DNA from: Acidithiobacillus ferruginosus
GTDB lineage: Bacteria; Pseudomonadota; Gammaproteobacteria; Acidithiobacillales; Acidithiobacillaceae
Reading direction: 5' to 3'
Assembly: GCF_018854495.1 (NCBI RefSeq)
Contig: NZ_JABBDR010000069.1
Span: forward strand, 1-21,920
DNA length: 21,920 bases
Part shown: positions 6,506 to 14,392 of the stretch, piece after piece
Layout: each line of letters begins with the position of its first letter
How positions within the stretch are numbered: the first letter of the stretch is position 1
Notes under the pieces: generated by a model
Databases searched by the model: none
The model's input: only the letters and a program-made list of their open reading frames with translations
Told to the model about the DNA's origin: nothing
Made by a program: the position numbers and the translations under genes

Positions 6506-7806
6506 AGCACATCGTAGTCATTGGTGTCGGGTATGTAGGGTTGACGACCGCGGCCTGCCTGGCCGAGTTAGGGCACCACGTCACGGGAGTGGACATGGAC
6601 GAAGGGAAGATCGTCCTGCTGCGTCAGGGCCAGATCCCCTTCATTGAACCAGAGCTTCCCGAACTGGTGGAACGGAACGTCCGGGCCGGTCGCCTCAATT
6701 TCACTACGTCTTGCCAGAAAGCCATGCAGCATGCAGATATGGCCTTCATCTGCGTCGGCACGCCACCGACCCCCAGCGGACATGCCGACATGAGCCAGGT
6801 GGAAGCGGCCGCCCGGCAGGTTGCCCTCGCGGCGACGCAGCCCCTCATCGTCGTCCTCAAGAGCACTACCCCTCCCGGCGGGAATGCCGAGCGCGTGGCC
6901 GCCATCCTGGCAAGCCATCTGTCGCCGGGAATGGATGCCCCGCTGGTCGTCAACCCCGAATTTCTCCGCGAAGGGTCGGCGGTATATGACACCTTCCACC
7001 CGGATCGTGCCGTGATCGGTGCCTGGGACAGTGCGGCGGCGGAAGAAGTGGCGGCGTTATATGCCCCCTTGGGCTGCCCGGTCCTGTTGACGGACCCGGC
7101 CAGCGCCCAACTCACCAAATACGCCTCCAACGCCTTCCTCGCCACCAAAATCTCTTTTATCAACGAGATATCCCGTATTGCCGAGCGGGTAGGGGCCAAT
7201 ATCCACGCCATTGCCCAGGGCATGGGGTTCGACGAGCGCATTGGCGCCGAATTCCTGGAGTCCGGCCTTGGCTACGGAGGCTCCTGCTTCCCCAAGGACG
7301 TCCTGGCCCTCTCCGCCATTGCGGAACAGCAGGGGTATTATTCGCAATTTCTGCATGCGGTTACCGACATCAACGCGGGCCAGTGCAGCCTCGCCGTCGA
7401 AAAACTCGGCGACGCACTGGGGGGCTTCCACGGCAAGGCGGTATGCGTTCTCGGGCTGGCTTTCAAACCACAGACCGACGACGTGCGCGAGTCACCTGCC
7501 TTGTCCGTGATTTCCATGCTTTGCCAGCAGGGCGCTGTTGTCCAGGCCTATGACCCGGCCGCCATATCTACCGCGCAAAAAGTGCTGCCGCCCCATGCTG
7601 CCCTGGAATATTGCGCCGATGCCTATGCTGCGGCACGGGGTTGTCATGCCGTCCTGATCGCCACCAACTGGCCAGAATTTCGCAGCCTCGACTGGTCGCG
7701 CGTCCACGCTTCGATGGCGGGCAAGGCGGTCATGGACGGTCGTGGGCTGCTTTCACCGGATGAGATGCGCGGCATGGGGTTCGAATACCTGGCCTTTGCC
7801 AACTAA
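6502..7806 (+). CDS. ugd: UDP-glucose 6-dehydrogenase
   Basis: It oxidises UDP-glucose to UDP-glucuronate with two NAD+ in the cytoplasm, supplying an acidic sugar donor. The 434 residues are the usual length. Visible are the Rossmann motif IGVGYVGLTTA (7-17), NPEFLREGSA (151-160), the active-site lysine region LTKYASNAFLATKISFINE (204-222), the catalytic cysteine C262 in GYGGSCFPKD, and FKPQTDDVRESPA nearer the C-terminus. The start has AGGAGG seven bases upstream and overlaps the ABC gene stop (ATGA). Its place in the operon suggests that the product of this cluster contains glucuronic acid or a sugar derived from it. GDP-mannose dehydrogenase is related, but the overall match favours UDP-glucose dehydrogenase. 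Confidence 0.93.
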   Translation: MKHIVVIGVGYVGLTTAACLAELGHHVTGVDMDEGKIVLLRQGQIPFIEPELPELVERNVRAGRLNFTTSCQKAMQHADMAFICVGTPPTPSGHADMSQVEAAARQVALAATQPLIVVLKSTTPPGGNAERVAAILASHLSPGMDAPLVVNPEFLREGSAVYDTFHPDRAVIGAWDSAAAEEVAALYAPLGCPVLLTDPASAQLTKYASNAFLATKISFINEISRIAERVGANIHAIAQGMGFDERIGAEFLESGLGYGGSCFPKDVLALSAIAEQQGYYSQFLHAVTDINAGQCSLAVEKLGDALGGFHGKAVCVLGLAFKPQTDDVRESPALSVISMLCQQGAVVQAYDPAAISTAQKVLPPHAALEYCADAYAAARGCHAVLIATNWPEFRSLDWSRVHASMAGKAVMDGRGLLSPDEMRGMGFEYLAFAN

Positions 7807-7848
7807 ACACATACCAATGTTATCATTCAGTTAGGAGAGGCCCAACCC

Positions 7849-8691
7849 ATGCATATCCGCCGCAGGAAGCTCCCGGCCCTAGTCATGCTGGTCGTCTGTT
7901 ACGCGGGATGGGGCCAGTCCGCGTATGCCCAGCCGTGGATTCCCCCGGCGGGGTCCGGGAAAATCAAGACCACGGTGAGATTTTATCACTCCGACCGCCT
8001 CTTTCCCCAGACTTCATTCAGCAGCAGCACCACCCCGACCCATTCAAAGCTTTCGGAGACGCAATTCCGCATCGACGGCGAGCAAGGAATCGGGCAGGGC
8101 TGGGCGCTGGTTTACCAACTGCGCGCCGCCCTGCTCACCAAATCCAAACCGAAGGCGTCCTATTCTGCGGGGGGGCTGCAGGATCAACAGATCGGCCTCT
8201 CCTACGGATTGCGACAGCGTGCGCACTTCGCCGACGCCATTACCGTCAACGTGATCATTCCCACCGGGCGGACATCGACCACCCCCCAACTCGGGACCGG
8301 CGCCCTGGCCGTCGAACCGGATTACGAAGTGGGAGTAGAGCATAATTTCGGGTCCCGGCTGGCCTACGCCGGCCTTTCAGTCGGCCCGCGCATCTACGTC
8401 AGGGATGGTGTGACGCAGGTGCGGGCCTCGGCAGTGGTGGGCGTCGGTGTCATCCGGCGCCTCACCGTCATCGGTACGCTGTTTTTTTCCAAAACGCTGG
8501 CCAGTAACGCGCTCGCCATCAGCACAACCCCCAACGCCTCAGAATTCTACAATATATTGCGAGGTGGTGTCGGACTCGAATACGCCGTTACCAAAAACGT
8601 GCGGCCGGTCATCGCCTACCAGATGGATCTGGCTGGTCAGAGCATCCATGCCGGCAGCAGGCTGGTGGCCGGTGTTTCCTGGCGTTATTAA
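7849..8691 (+). CDS. Outer-membrane beta-barrel protein (MetA-like)
   Basis: A protein of 280 residues with a clear signal peptide: basic MHIRRRK, a hydrophobic core, and probable cleavage after AYA at about residue 27. The mature part alternates polar and hydrophobic residues and ends in SWRY. A terminal aromatic residue is the usual signal for insertion by the Bam complex. The segment PTGRTSTTPQLGTG followed by DYEVGVEHNFG resembles the barrels often annotated as 'MetA pathway of phenol degradation' or generic transporters. It follows ugd after 42 bases with a ribosome site (AGGAGAGG) and no obvious terminator between. It may be the outer-membrane component for the exported glycan, or a porin. 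Its exact function cannot be read from sequence. Confidence 0.75.
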   Translation: MHIRRRKLPALVMLVVCYAGWGQSAYAQPWIPPAGSGKIKTTVRFYHSDRLFPQTSFSSSTTPTHSKLSETQFRIDGEQGIGQGWALVYQLRAALLTKSKPKASYSAGGLQDQQIGLSYGLRQRAHFADAITVNVIIPTGRTSTTPQLGTGALAVEPDYEVGVEHNFGSRLAYAGLSVGPRIYVRDGVTQVRASAVVGVGVIRRLTVIGTLFFSKTLASNALAISTTPNASEFYNILRGGVGLEYAVTKNVRPVIAYQMDLAGQSIHAGSRLVAGVSWRY

Positions 8692-8702
8692 AAGCCCCGG
8701 CC

Positions 8703-9371
8703 ATGGAGACCATCCTGTTTTTGTTGCGGCACGGTGAGACCGAATGGAATCGCAGCGGACGTTATCAGGGCCGCAGCGACCCGGAACTCACGCCCAACGG
8801 CGAAACGCAGGCGCGACGGGTTGCGGAACACCTTGCGCGCCTGAACCTCGCCGCCATTGTGGTTAGTCCGCTGCGGCGGGCGTATGTCACTGCAAGTATC
8901 GTCGCAGAACGCCTGGGCCTACCCATCACCACGGATGAGCGGCTGGTGGAGATGGGCTACGGCGACTGGGAAGGCTTGCAGCAAGCAGAGATCAAGACGC
9001 GGTGGCCCGAGTTGTTGCGCCGCTGGAAAAAGGCCCCCGACGAGGTGGCCCCTCCGGGTGGGGAGCCCCTTTCCGATCTTCAGCGCCGCGTACGCTCCTT
9101 TCTCCAGGACACCGCCGCAGGACCTGGACCGATCCTGGCCGTTACCCATGCAGGGGTGATCAGGACCGCGGTCCTTGAAGCCCGGCGCGAACCGCTTGGC
9201 AAATTCCGCCAAGTGCAAATCGCGAACGGCTCCCTCACTGCCATCCATTGGCAGGACGGCCGCCTCAGCCTCGCCGATGGTCCGTGGGGCGGCGAAGATG
9301 GTATTTATTCAAGAAGCTGCACGGATCCAGAAAGATCCAGAAACCAGTTAAAAGACGACCTGAGCGCCTAG
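8703..9371 (+). CDS. Histidine phosphatase family protein
   Basis: A phosphoglycerate-mutase-like phosphatase of 222 residues. The phosphohistidine motif LLRHGETEWN (7-16; R9, H10, E12) is followed by SPLRRA (55-60), E83 and the second catalytic histidine H149 in VTHAG. The fold acts on small phosphorylated compounds; the CobC/GpmB-like group cannot be split further by eye. It starts 11 bases after the barrel gene without a visible ribosome site. The C-terminus is odd: a 10-bp tandem duplication (9324-9343) shifted the frame, replacing an expected ending ...TDPETS by a longer tail ...TDPERSRNQLKDDLSA. As a result the stop lies 24 bases inside the convergent gene. A sugar-phosphate role in the glycan cluster is possible but unproven. 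Confidence 0.85.
   Translation: METILFLLRHGETEWNRSGRYQGRSDPELTPNGETQARRVAEHLARLNLAAIVVSPLRRAYVTASIVAERLGLPITTDERLVEMGYGDWEGLQQAEIKTRWPELLRRWKKAPDEVAPPGGEPLSDLQRRVRSFLQDTAAGPGPILAVTHAGVIRTAVLEARREPLGKFRQVQIANGSLTAIHWQDGRLSLADGPWGGEDGIYSRSCTDPERSRNQLKDDLSA
9324..9343 (+). repeat. Tandem 10-bp duplication in the phosphatase 3' end
   Basis: GATCCAGAAA occurs twice in direct succession. Ten is not a multiple of three, so the second copy changes the reading frame of the phosphatase. Taking one copy out gives codons ACC AGT TAA, so the gene would stop at 9349-9351. That stop shares TTAA with the convergent gene's stop. The present ending is therefore probably derived. Confidence 0.8.
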
Positions 9372-10133
9372 GCCAACACCATAATTCGCGCTGCCGTTAG
9401 ATAATCCTTTGTCTGCGTAGAGCTGAATACCACTACCGGCGCGCGTGACGTTGTAGTTCCAGGCAAAAACGATGTCTGCCGGTCCAGCATAACCCGGCTG
9501 CTCGGATTCGGAACCAGAAAACATCGCTGTAAGGATGTTGCGCGGCGTGGCAACAAAGCTGGAGCCCATATCATAGGTCCAGATATTGTGCAGATTACCA
9601 CCAGCAGGATTGCCCACGAAACGGTAGCCCAGATGGGCGAATGGAAAGATGCGGGTGCCAATCGTCTCGTCCAGACCTACGCCGATCTCGTAATCGTTGC
9701 GCCCGGTGCCCAATCCATTGGTGGCCGAGGCCGTACCAAACTTGACCTTGGCATAGGGCACCACTGCGGGCAAAAGACCGGTTCTCTGGTAAACCGTGTA
9801 GTGTGCGGATAACCAGATGTCACCCAGACCGCTGGCGTTATTCCGGGTTTGTGTCGTGCCAGGGCGGTGGACAATACCCCCACCCGTAAGCCGCGCCCCT
9901 TGGGGCAATCCGGAAACGGAGATGTAGGGAACCATCAACTTGAGACGCAGATCCCGATTTCGAAACTGGAAATAGGTAGCATCGTAAAAAATGTTGATAT
10001 GGCTGCCCGTTCCGAAAGTCCCCTGGTAGTACGAGGGCACATTGCCCAAAGTGAAACGGGGAGCCGCATGCGCAACTGCCACTACTGCCCACGAGGACAG
10101 AATGCCCATTCCTACCAATGATCGAAACCGCAT
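9348..10133 (-). CDS. Outer-membrane beta-barrel protein (MetA-like)
   Basis: A protein of 261 residues with a signal peptide probably cleaved after AHA at about residue 23. It ends in AQVVF, a terminal phenylalanine typical of outer-membrane barrels. The middle segment VPYAKVKFGTASATNGLGTG followed by DYEIGVGL matches the pattern of the 'MetA pathway' barrel family and recalls the barrel at 7849-8691. The start is supported by AGGAGG about five bases upstream and by a good minus-strand promoter at 10232-10204. It converges on and overlaps the histidine phosphatase by 24 bases. A porin or small-molecule transport role is likely; the substrate is unknown. Confidence 0.75.
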   Translation of the reverse strand: MRFRSLVGMGILSSWAVVAVAHAAPRFTLGNVPSYYQGTFGTGSHINIFYDATYFQFRNRDLRLKLMVPYISVSGLPQGARLTGGGIVHRPGTTQTRNNASGLGDIWLSAHYTVYQRTGLLPAVVPYAKVKFGTASATNGLGTGRNDYEIGVGLDETIGTRIFPFAHLGYRFVGNPAGGNLHNIWTYDMGSSFVATPRNILTAMFSGSESEQPGYAGPADIVFAWNYNVTRAGSGIQLYADKGLSNGSANYGVGLGAQVVF

Positions 10134-10203
10134 GCAATCCTCCTATTCCTCTGAAATTGGGTGCGAATGAATCATCTGGAGATCATTTTTTGAATATGCG
10201 GGA

Positions 10204-10232
10204 ATTATGCCCACAAGTTTGGCGAGGGACAA
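10204..10232 (-). promoter_or_regulatory. Promoter of the outer-membrane barrel gene
   Basis: On the minus strand TTGTCC (10232-10227) is followed after 17 bases by CATAAT (10209-10204). This places the start of transcription near 10197, giving a leader of about 65 bases before the ATG. The barrel gene therefore has its own promoter and need not depend on the regulator gene upstream. Confidence 0.55.
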
Positions 10233-10256
10233 GAATGGGTATTGTAGGGCGCAGAG

Positions 10257-10283
10257 GGCGCACCGCGACAAAGCTGGTGCGCC
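10257..10283. terminator. Hairpin after the XRE regulator gene
   Basis: A perfect 8-bp inverted repeat, GGCGCACC (10257-10264) and GGTGCGCC (10276-10283), with an 11-base loop. It lies about 16 bases past the regulator's stop and upstream of the barrel promoter. No T-run follows on either strand, so it is at best a weak or factor-assisted terminator, or a site that stabilises the transcript end. Confidence 0.35.
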
Positions 10284-10298
10284 AGAAATCGCTGGTTC

Positions 10299-11084
10299 CT
10301 ATTCCGGCAGCAGGATGACCAGCTTGAGATCGGTGCTGGTCGCTGGCAACAACGTACTCTGCTCATAGACCACCTGCCCGTGCTGTGGATGCTGAAAAAC
10401 CCGCCTGCCACCCTCCCGTTCGACGACGTCCTGTGCAGCCCAGAGCTGAGCAAAAATCGGACTGTTTTGCTGAAGATGCTCGATTTGGCGGGCCATTTGC
10501 GGATCGTCCAGGTGCTTGCCCACATCCGCGCGAAATTCCGCGATGATCCGCCGGGTGCGGCCTTCCCAGTCGGCGACAAAACTGCGCGCCGTGGGATTCA
10601 GCAGGAGGAATTCCAGCAAGTTAGGGGGAGGGTTGCCCGGTGTCGGGGGTTGGTCCATCCAGCCGACAAAATGCGCCGCCGCGGCCGTGTTCCAGGCGAT
10701 CGCATTCCAATAGCGATCCAGTACATAGGCAGGGGTGTCCAGGGCTTGCACAATCCGCAGTACGGCATGCGGGGGCTGGGTATGGGCTTTGTCGGCAGTG
10801 GGATCAGCACGACCGGCCAGATCGAACAGGTAGGCGCGTTCCGCTTCGGAGAGTTGCAATGTTTGACTCAGGCGGTTCAATACGGCAGTGGAGGGCTGTA
10901 CGGGGCGGCCTTGCTCTATCCAGGTAACCCAGGTGCTGCTGATTCCGCAGAGGAGAGCCAGTTCCTCACGGCGCAGACCTTGGGTGCGTCGTCGTCCCTG
11001 TATGCTGAGGCCCGCCTGCTGCGGGGTGACTTTTCCGCGGTGACGGCGAATGAAGTCGCCGAGAAGGGGCGCGTTGCCGGTCAT
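10299..11084 (-). CDS. XRE-family regulator with MmyB-like ligand domain
   Basis: A protein of 261 residues. The N-terminal helix-turn-helix centres on RRTQGLRREELALLCGIS and STWVTWIEQGR (about 32-60), the typical opening of regulators with the MmyB-like (MLTR) ligand-binding domain. The C-terminal part (from about 108) contains TPAYVLDRYWNAIAWNTAAAAHF and the later LLLNP and DWEGRTRRIIAEFRADVG, which mark that domain; members are thought to bind a small or fatty-acid-like ligand. It is transcribed away from the methyltransferase gene, and the shared 289-base gap holds TACCAGT repeats that may be its operator. Members often control the adjacent divergent gene. The ligand is unknown. Confidence 0.88.
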   Translation of the reverse strand: MTGNAPLLGDFIRRHRGKVTPQQAGLSIQGRRRTQGLRREELALLCGISSTWVTWIEQGRPVQPSTAVLNRLSQTLQLSEAERAYLFDLAGRADPTADKAHTQPPHAVLRIVQALDTPAYVLDRYWNAIAWNTAAAAHFVGWMDQPPTPGNPPPNLLEFLLLNPTARSFVADWEGRTRRIIAEFRADVGKHLDDPQMARQIEHLQQNSPIFAQLWAAQDVVEREGGRRVFQHPQHGQVVYEQSTLLPATSTDLKLVILLPE

Positions 11085-11273
11085 GGATAGAAGATCAGCG
11101 GATCAAAGCGATCCCGACGTTCGCGGGGCGTCAGGTGGTTTGCCGGAACCGGCTCGACGACGTCCCTGCCTGTTTCCTCCCGCAGCGTCACTTTCTGACC
11201 CCAGACCATTCCTCCACTTCCTGACCGGCAGTCTGGTTTCCATGCTTTCTCCTGGATGCAATACAAGTTCTTA

Positions 11274-11315
11274 TGGTAGAAAATATACCAGTATAAGTTG
11301 TCATATTGTACCAGT
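11274..11315. promoter_or_regulatory. TACCAGT repeats, candidate operator of the XRE regulator
   Basis: TACCAGT occurs at 11286-11292 and 11309-11315, 23 bases apart, each within ACCAGTWTAA. The first copy also pairs with TGGTA at 11274-11278 to form TGGTA-N7-TACCA. The cluster lies in the AT-richer half of the gap between the regulator and the methyltransferase, close to the methyltransferase promoter. Binding by the neighbouring regulator is inferred from position. Confidence 0.45.
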
Positions 11316-11334
11316 TTAACAAGAATCGTAGGAT
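11306..11334 (+). promoter_or_regulatory. Tentative promoter of the methyltransferase gene
   Basis: TTGTAC (11306-11311) and TAGGAT (11329-11334) are separated by 17 bases. Both boxes are partial matches. The second TACCAGT copy overlaps the -35, which would suit repression. Confidence 0.3.
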
Positions 11335-11373
11335 GCACTCACGCCGTTAAAAACGACAGTGTAAGGATTGATC

Positions 11374-12138
11374 ATGGACCAACAAAAATTGGTAGATGCA
11401 CAATTTGGTGTCGCCGCAATGGATTACCTGCAGAGCCCCACCCATGCGCAGGGGGCTGATCTGCAGCGGTTGCGTGCGTTGGCTGATGGTCAGCGCGATT
11501 GGCGGGTACTGGACCTCGGTTGCGGTGCCGGACACGCGAGCTTTGCGCTGGCTGGCGAGGTCATGGAGGTAACGGCTTATGATCTCTCGGCAGAGATGCT
11601 GGTGGTGGTGGCGGCCGAGGCGCTGCGGCGCAAGCTGGCGAATGTGCGGACACAGCAAGGCGTGGTGGAAACTTTGCCTTTCGCCGATGCCTGCTTTGAT
11701 CTGGTGGTGACCCGTTTCTCGGCGCACCACTGGGCGGATGTGCCGCGTGCCCTGAGGGAAGTGCGGCGGGTGCTCCAACCGGAGGGCAGGCTGGTGGTGA
11801 TTGATGTTATCGCACCGGAAACACCGCTGCTGGATACCCTGCTGCAAAGCATGGAAGTCTTGCGGGATGCCTCCCATGTGCGCGATTATCGGTGCTCTGA
11901 ATGGGAAGGCATGCTGGTCGGGGCGGGTTTTGTTGTCAGCGACCACCAGGCCTGGAAATTGCCTTTGCGCTTTGAGAGTTGGATTGCGCGCATGCGGACC
12001 CCGGAGCTGCGGGTCGCCGCGATCCGCAGTCTTTGCGCGCATGCCGCCACCGAGGTGCGGGACTATTTCGCCATTCAGCCGAACAACGACTGTGCCATAG
12101 ATGCGGCCTGGATAGAGGCGGTATCCCCGTCCGCTTGA
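11374..12138 (+). CDS. Class I SAM-dependent methyltransferase
   Basis: A protein of 254 residues of the UbiE/YafE-like group. Motif I VLDLGCGAGHASFAL (45-59) binds S-adenosylmethionine, the acidic end of strand 2 is YDLS, and the region PFADACFDLVVTRFSAHHW corresponds to motifs II-III. The N-terminus, FGVAAMDYLQSPTHAQGADL (11-30), is shared with YafE-like proteins. The methyl acceptor is unknown. The ATG at 11374 has AAGGA six bases upstream; a TTG two codons earlier is less likely. The gene is divergent from the XRE regulator and 50 bases upstream of leuC. It may be co-transcribed with leuC, although the gap holds a short hairpin. Confidence 0.85.
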   Translation: MDQQKLVDAQFGVAAMDYLQSPTHAQGADLQRLRALADGQRDWRVLDLGCGAGHASFALAGEVMEVTAYDLSAEMLVVVAAEALRRKLANVRTQQGVVETLPFADACFDLVVTRFSAHHWADVPRALREVRRVLQPEGRLVVIDVIAPETPLLDTLLQSMEVLRDASHVRDYRCSEWEGMLVGAGFVVSDHQAWKLPLRFESWIARMRTPELRVAAIRSLCAHAATEVRDYFAIQPNNDCAIDAAWIEAVSPSA

Positions 12139-12140
12139 CG

Positions 12141-12158
12141 CGGTCCGTCGCTGGACCG
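12141..12158. repeat. Short inverted repeat before leuC
   Basis: CGGTCC (12141-12146) and GGACCG (12153-12158) form a 6-bp stem with a 6-base loop, three bases after the methyltransferase stop. There is no T-run, so it is not a convincing terminator. It may shape the leuC leader. Confidence 0.3.
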
Positions 12159-12188
12159 GAAACGACAACTTTCTGAGGAGACAACGAG

Positions 12189-13601
12189 GTGTCTGCAAAA
12201 ACGCTCTACGATAAATTATGGGAAAGCCATGTGGTCCATACGGAGCAGGACGGCGGGGTATTGCTCTATATCGACCGTCAATTGTTGCACGAAGTGACCA
12301 GCCCGCAGGCCTTTTCCGGGCTGCGGGCGGCGGGCCGCAAGGTGTGGCGCACGGACGCCAATATCGCAACGGCCGACCACAACGTGCCGACCACGGATCG
12401 CGCTGCAGGGATTGCCGATGCCACTTCACGCTTGCAGGTGGATACCCTTGACCGGAACTGTGCGGAGTTCGGCATTGAAGAATTTGGTATGCACGATAAG
12501 CGTCAGGGCATTGTTCACGTCATTGCGCCGGAACAGGGCTTGACCCTGCCGGGCATGACGGTGGTCTGTGGGGACTCCCACACGGCGACCCATGGGGCGT
12601 TGGGGGCGCTGGCCTTCGGGATCGGCACCACCGAAGTGGAGCACGTGCTGGCGACCCAGTGCCTGTGGGCGCGCAAATCCAAATCCATGCGCATCTGGGT
12701 GGGGGGTGAGCTGGGCAATGGGGTGACCGCGAAAGATCTGGTGCTGGCCATCATCGGGCGAATCGGTACGGCGGGTGGCACCGGCTACGCCATCGAGTTT
12801 GCCGGACCTGCGGTGCATGCGCTGTCGGTGGAAGGCCGTATGACCTTGTGCAATATGGCCATTGAAGCAGGTGCGCGCTCGGGTATGGTGGGCGTAGATG
12901 CCGTCACCATCGATTATCTGCGTGGCCGCCCCTATGCCCCGGTCGGCAAGATCTGGGATCAGGCGGTTGCGGCCTGGGGCGAGCTCCACAGCGACCCGGA
13001 TGCGCAGTTCGACGCGGAGATTCGTCTGGAGGCCACGGACGTGGCCCCCCAGGTCACTTGGGGCACCAGCCCGGAGATGGTGGTGGATATCTCTGCGCAG
13101 GTCCCTGACCCTGCACTGGAAAAGGACCCGGTGCGGCGCAAGGGCTGGAGTGATGCGCTGGCTTATATGGATCTGGCGGCTGCAACCCCCATCTCTTCGA
13201 TAGCACTGGACAAGGTATTCATCGGCTCCTGCACCAATGCCCGCATTGAAGATTTGCGTGCGGCGGCGGCGGTTGCCAGAGGTCATCACAAGGCTGCGTC
13301 GGTCAAGGCGGTGCTGGTAGTGCCGGGTTCCGGTCTGGTCAAGGCGCAGGCGGAAGCCGAAGGCCTGGACCGCATCTTCCGGGATGCCGGTTTTGAATGG
13401 CGGGAGCCGGGCTGCTCCATGTGTCTGGCCATGAACGCCGATCGCCTGGAGCCGGGGGAGCGTTGCGCGAGCACCAGTAATCGCAATTTTGAAGGGCGTC
13501 AGGGTGCTGGAGGACGGACCCACCTGGTGAGCCCCGCCATGGCCGCAGCGGCTGCCATTGCCGGCCATTTTGTGGATGTGCGTGACTGGGTCATGCACTA
13601 A
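12189..13601 (+). CDS. leuC: 3-isopropylmalate dehydratase large subunit
   Basis: With LeuD it isomerises 2-isopropylmalate to 3-isopropylmalate in leucine synthesis, in the cytoplasm. The 470 residues are the normal length for the bacterial type. The three cysteines expected to hold the [4Fe-4S] cluster are C348 (IGSCTNAR), C409 and C412 (GCSMCLAMN). Other aconitase-family motifs are DHNVPTTD (63-70) and [27 protein letters not shown] (127-153). The start is GTG, supported by GAGGAG eight bases upstream and the family N-terminus [12 protein letters not shown] short gene may separate it from leuD. Confidence 0.97.
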   Translation: MSAKTLYDKLWESHVVHTEQDGGVLLYIDRQLLHEVTSPQAFSGLRAAGRKVWRTDANIATADHNVPTTDRAAGIADATSRLQVDTLDRNCAEFGIEEFGMHDKRQGIVHVIAPEQGLTLPGMTVVCGDSHTATHGALGALAFGIGTTEVEHVLATQCLWARKSKSMRIWVGGELGNGVTAKDLVLAIIGRIGTAGGTGYAIEFAGPAVHALSVEGRMTLCNMAIEAGARSGMVGVDAVTIDYLRGRPYAPVGKIWDQAVAAWGELHSDPDAQFDAEIRLEATDVAPQVTWGTSPEMVVDISAQVPDPALEKDPVRRKGWSDALAYMDLAAATPISSIALDKVFIGSCTNARIEDLRAAAAVARGHHKAASVKAVLVVPGSGLVKAQAEAEGLDRIFRDAGFEWREPGCSMCLAMNADRLEPGERCASTSNRNFEGRQGAGGRTHLVSPAMAAAAAIAGHFVDVRDWVMH

Positions 13602-13749
13602 AAAACGCGCGCGGTCCTGGTTACTGCGCCTCGCCTTGGGCTTGTGCAGTCTGGGCATGGTGGAGATCGGTGTTTTTGCGGCAATCCGTGGCTGGTCAGC
13701 AGAATGTGCCGCCCTGGAGTATGTCATACAGCGTCGGATGGAGAGATAA
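13576..13749 (+). CDS. Possible small membrane peptide between leuC and leuD
   Basis: A 57-codon frame (or 55 from a GTG at 13582) begins inside the 3' end of leuC and ends with a TAA that shares its final base with the leuD ATG (TAATG). It carries a basic stretch (KKRARS), then one hydrophobic segment of about 20 residues ([22 protein letters not shown]), then a polar tail. No proper lipobox is seen. In some betaproteobacteria a small entericidin-like lipoprotein gene lies at this place; the resemblance here is only positional. The exact stop-start overlap favours a real gene, while the lack of a clear ribosome site argues against. Confidence 0.38.
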   Translation: MCVTGSCTKKRARSWLLRLALGLCSLGMVEIGVFAAIRGWSAECAALEYVIQRRMER

Positions 13750-14372
13750 TGGAAGCCTTTACCGTAGTAGAAGCGGTGGTTGCGCCGCTGGATCGTCCCA
13801 ACGTGGACACCGATGCGATTATCCCCAAGCAATTCCTCAAGACCATCGAACGCAAGGGGCTGGGTAAACACCTCTTTGACGCCTGGCGTTATCTGGAACG
13901 GGATGGAAAGCAGGTAAACAACCCGGATTTCGTGCTCAATCAGCCCGCCTATGCGGGTGCACAGATCCTGTTGGCTCGGGAAAACTTCGGCTGTGGTTCC
14001 AGCCGGGAACACGCACCCTGGGCCTTGGCGGATTATGGCTTTCGGGCAGTGATTGCCCCGAGTTTCGCCGATATTTTCGCCAATAATTGCGTACAGAATG
14101 GCATCCTGCTGGTACGCCTGCCCATGGATGTGGTAGATCATCTCTTCCATGAAGTGGCGGCGAACCCCGGCTACCGTCTGCGCATCGACCTGCCCGCGCA
14201 GGAGGTACAGACCATGGGCGATAGCCGCTACGCCTTCCCCATGGATGCGGGCCACAAGCACAAACTGATGCATGGTCTGGATGACATTCAGCTCACCCTG
14301 CAGCAGGACAACGCCATCCGGGTCTATGAGGCACGGCGACGGCAAATGGCACCTTGGTTATTTCGGGATTGA
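13749..14372 (+). CDS. leuD: 3-isopropylmalate dehydratase small subunit
   Basis: The swivel-domain partner of LeuC, 207 residues, the usual length. Family motifs are [16 protein letters not shown] (18-33), the substrate-binding loop [16 protein letters not shown] (78-93) and [15 protein letters not shown]. The family N-terminus [16 protein letters not shown] and a GGAGAG ribosome site fix the start; upstream in-frame codons are not supported. It follows leuC after about 147 bases, rather than overlapping or abutting it as often seen. leuB does not follow; a small unknown gene takes its place. Confidence 0.96.
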   Translation: MEAFTVVEAVVAPLDRPNVDTDAIIPKQFLKTIERKGLGKHLFDAWRYLERDGKQVNNPDFVLNQPAYAGAQILLARENFGCGSSREHAPWALADYGFRAVIAPSFADIFANNCVQNGILLVRLPMDVVDHLFHEVAANPGYRLRIDLPAQEVQTMGDSRYAFPMDAGHKHKLMHGLDDIQLTLQQDNAIRVYEARRRQMAPWLFRD

Positions 14373-14392
14373 GGACTCAGGAGCGGGAAAAC

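Noticed and set aside
11274..11290. TGGTA-N7-TACCA as a fourth copy of the glycan-cluster operator
   Set aside because: The half-sites are 11 rather than 9 bases apart measured at TGG/CCA, and the TCCCAC arm is missing, so it belongs to a different site.
12426..14345. A 639-codon open frame on the minus strand across leuC, the gap and leuD
   Set aside because: It lies opposite two certain genes in GC-rich DNA, has no recognisable domain and is His/Gln/Arg-rich, as expected for a shadow of biased codons.
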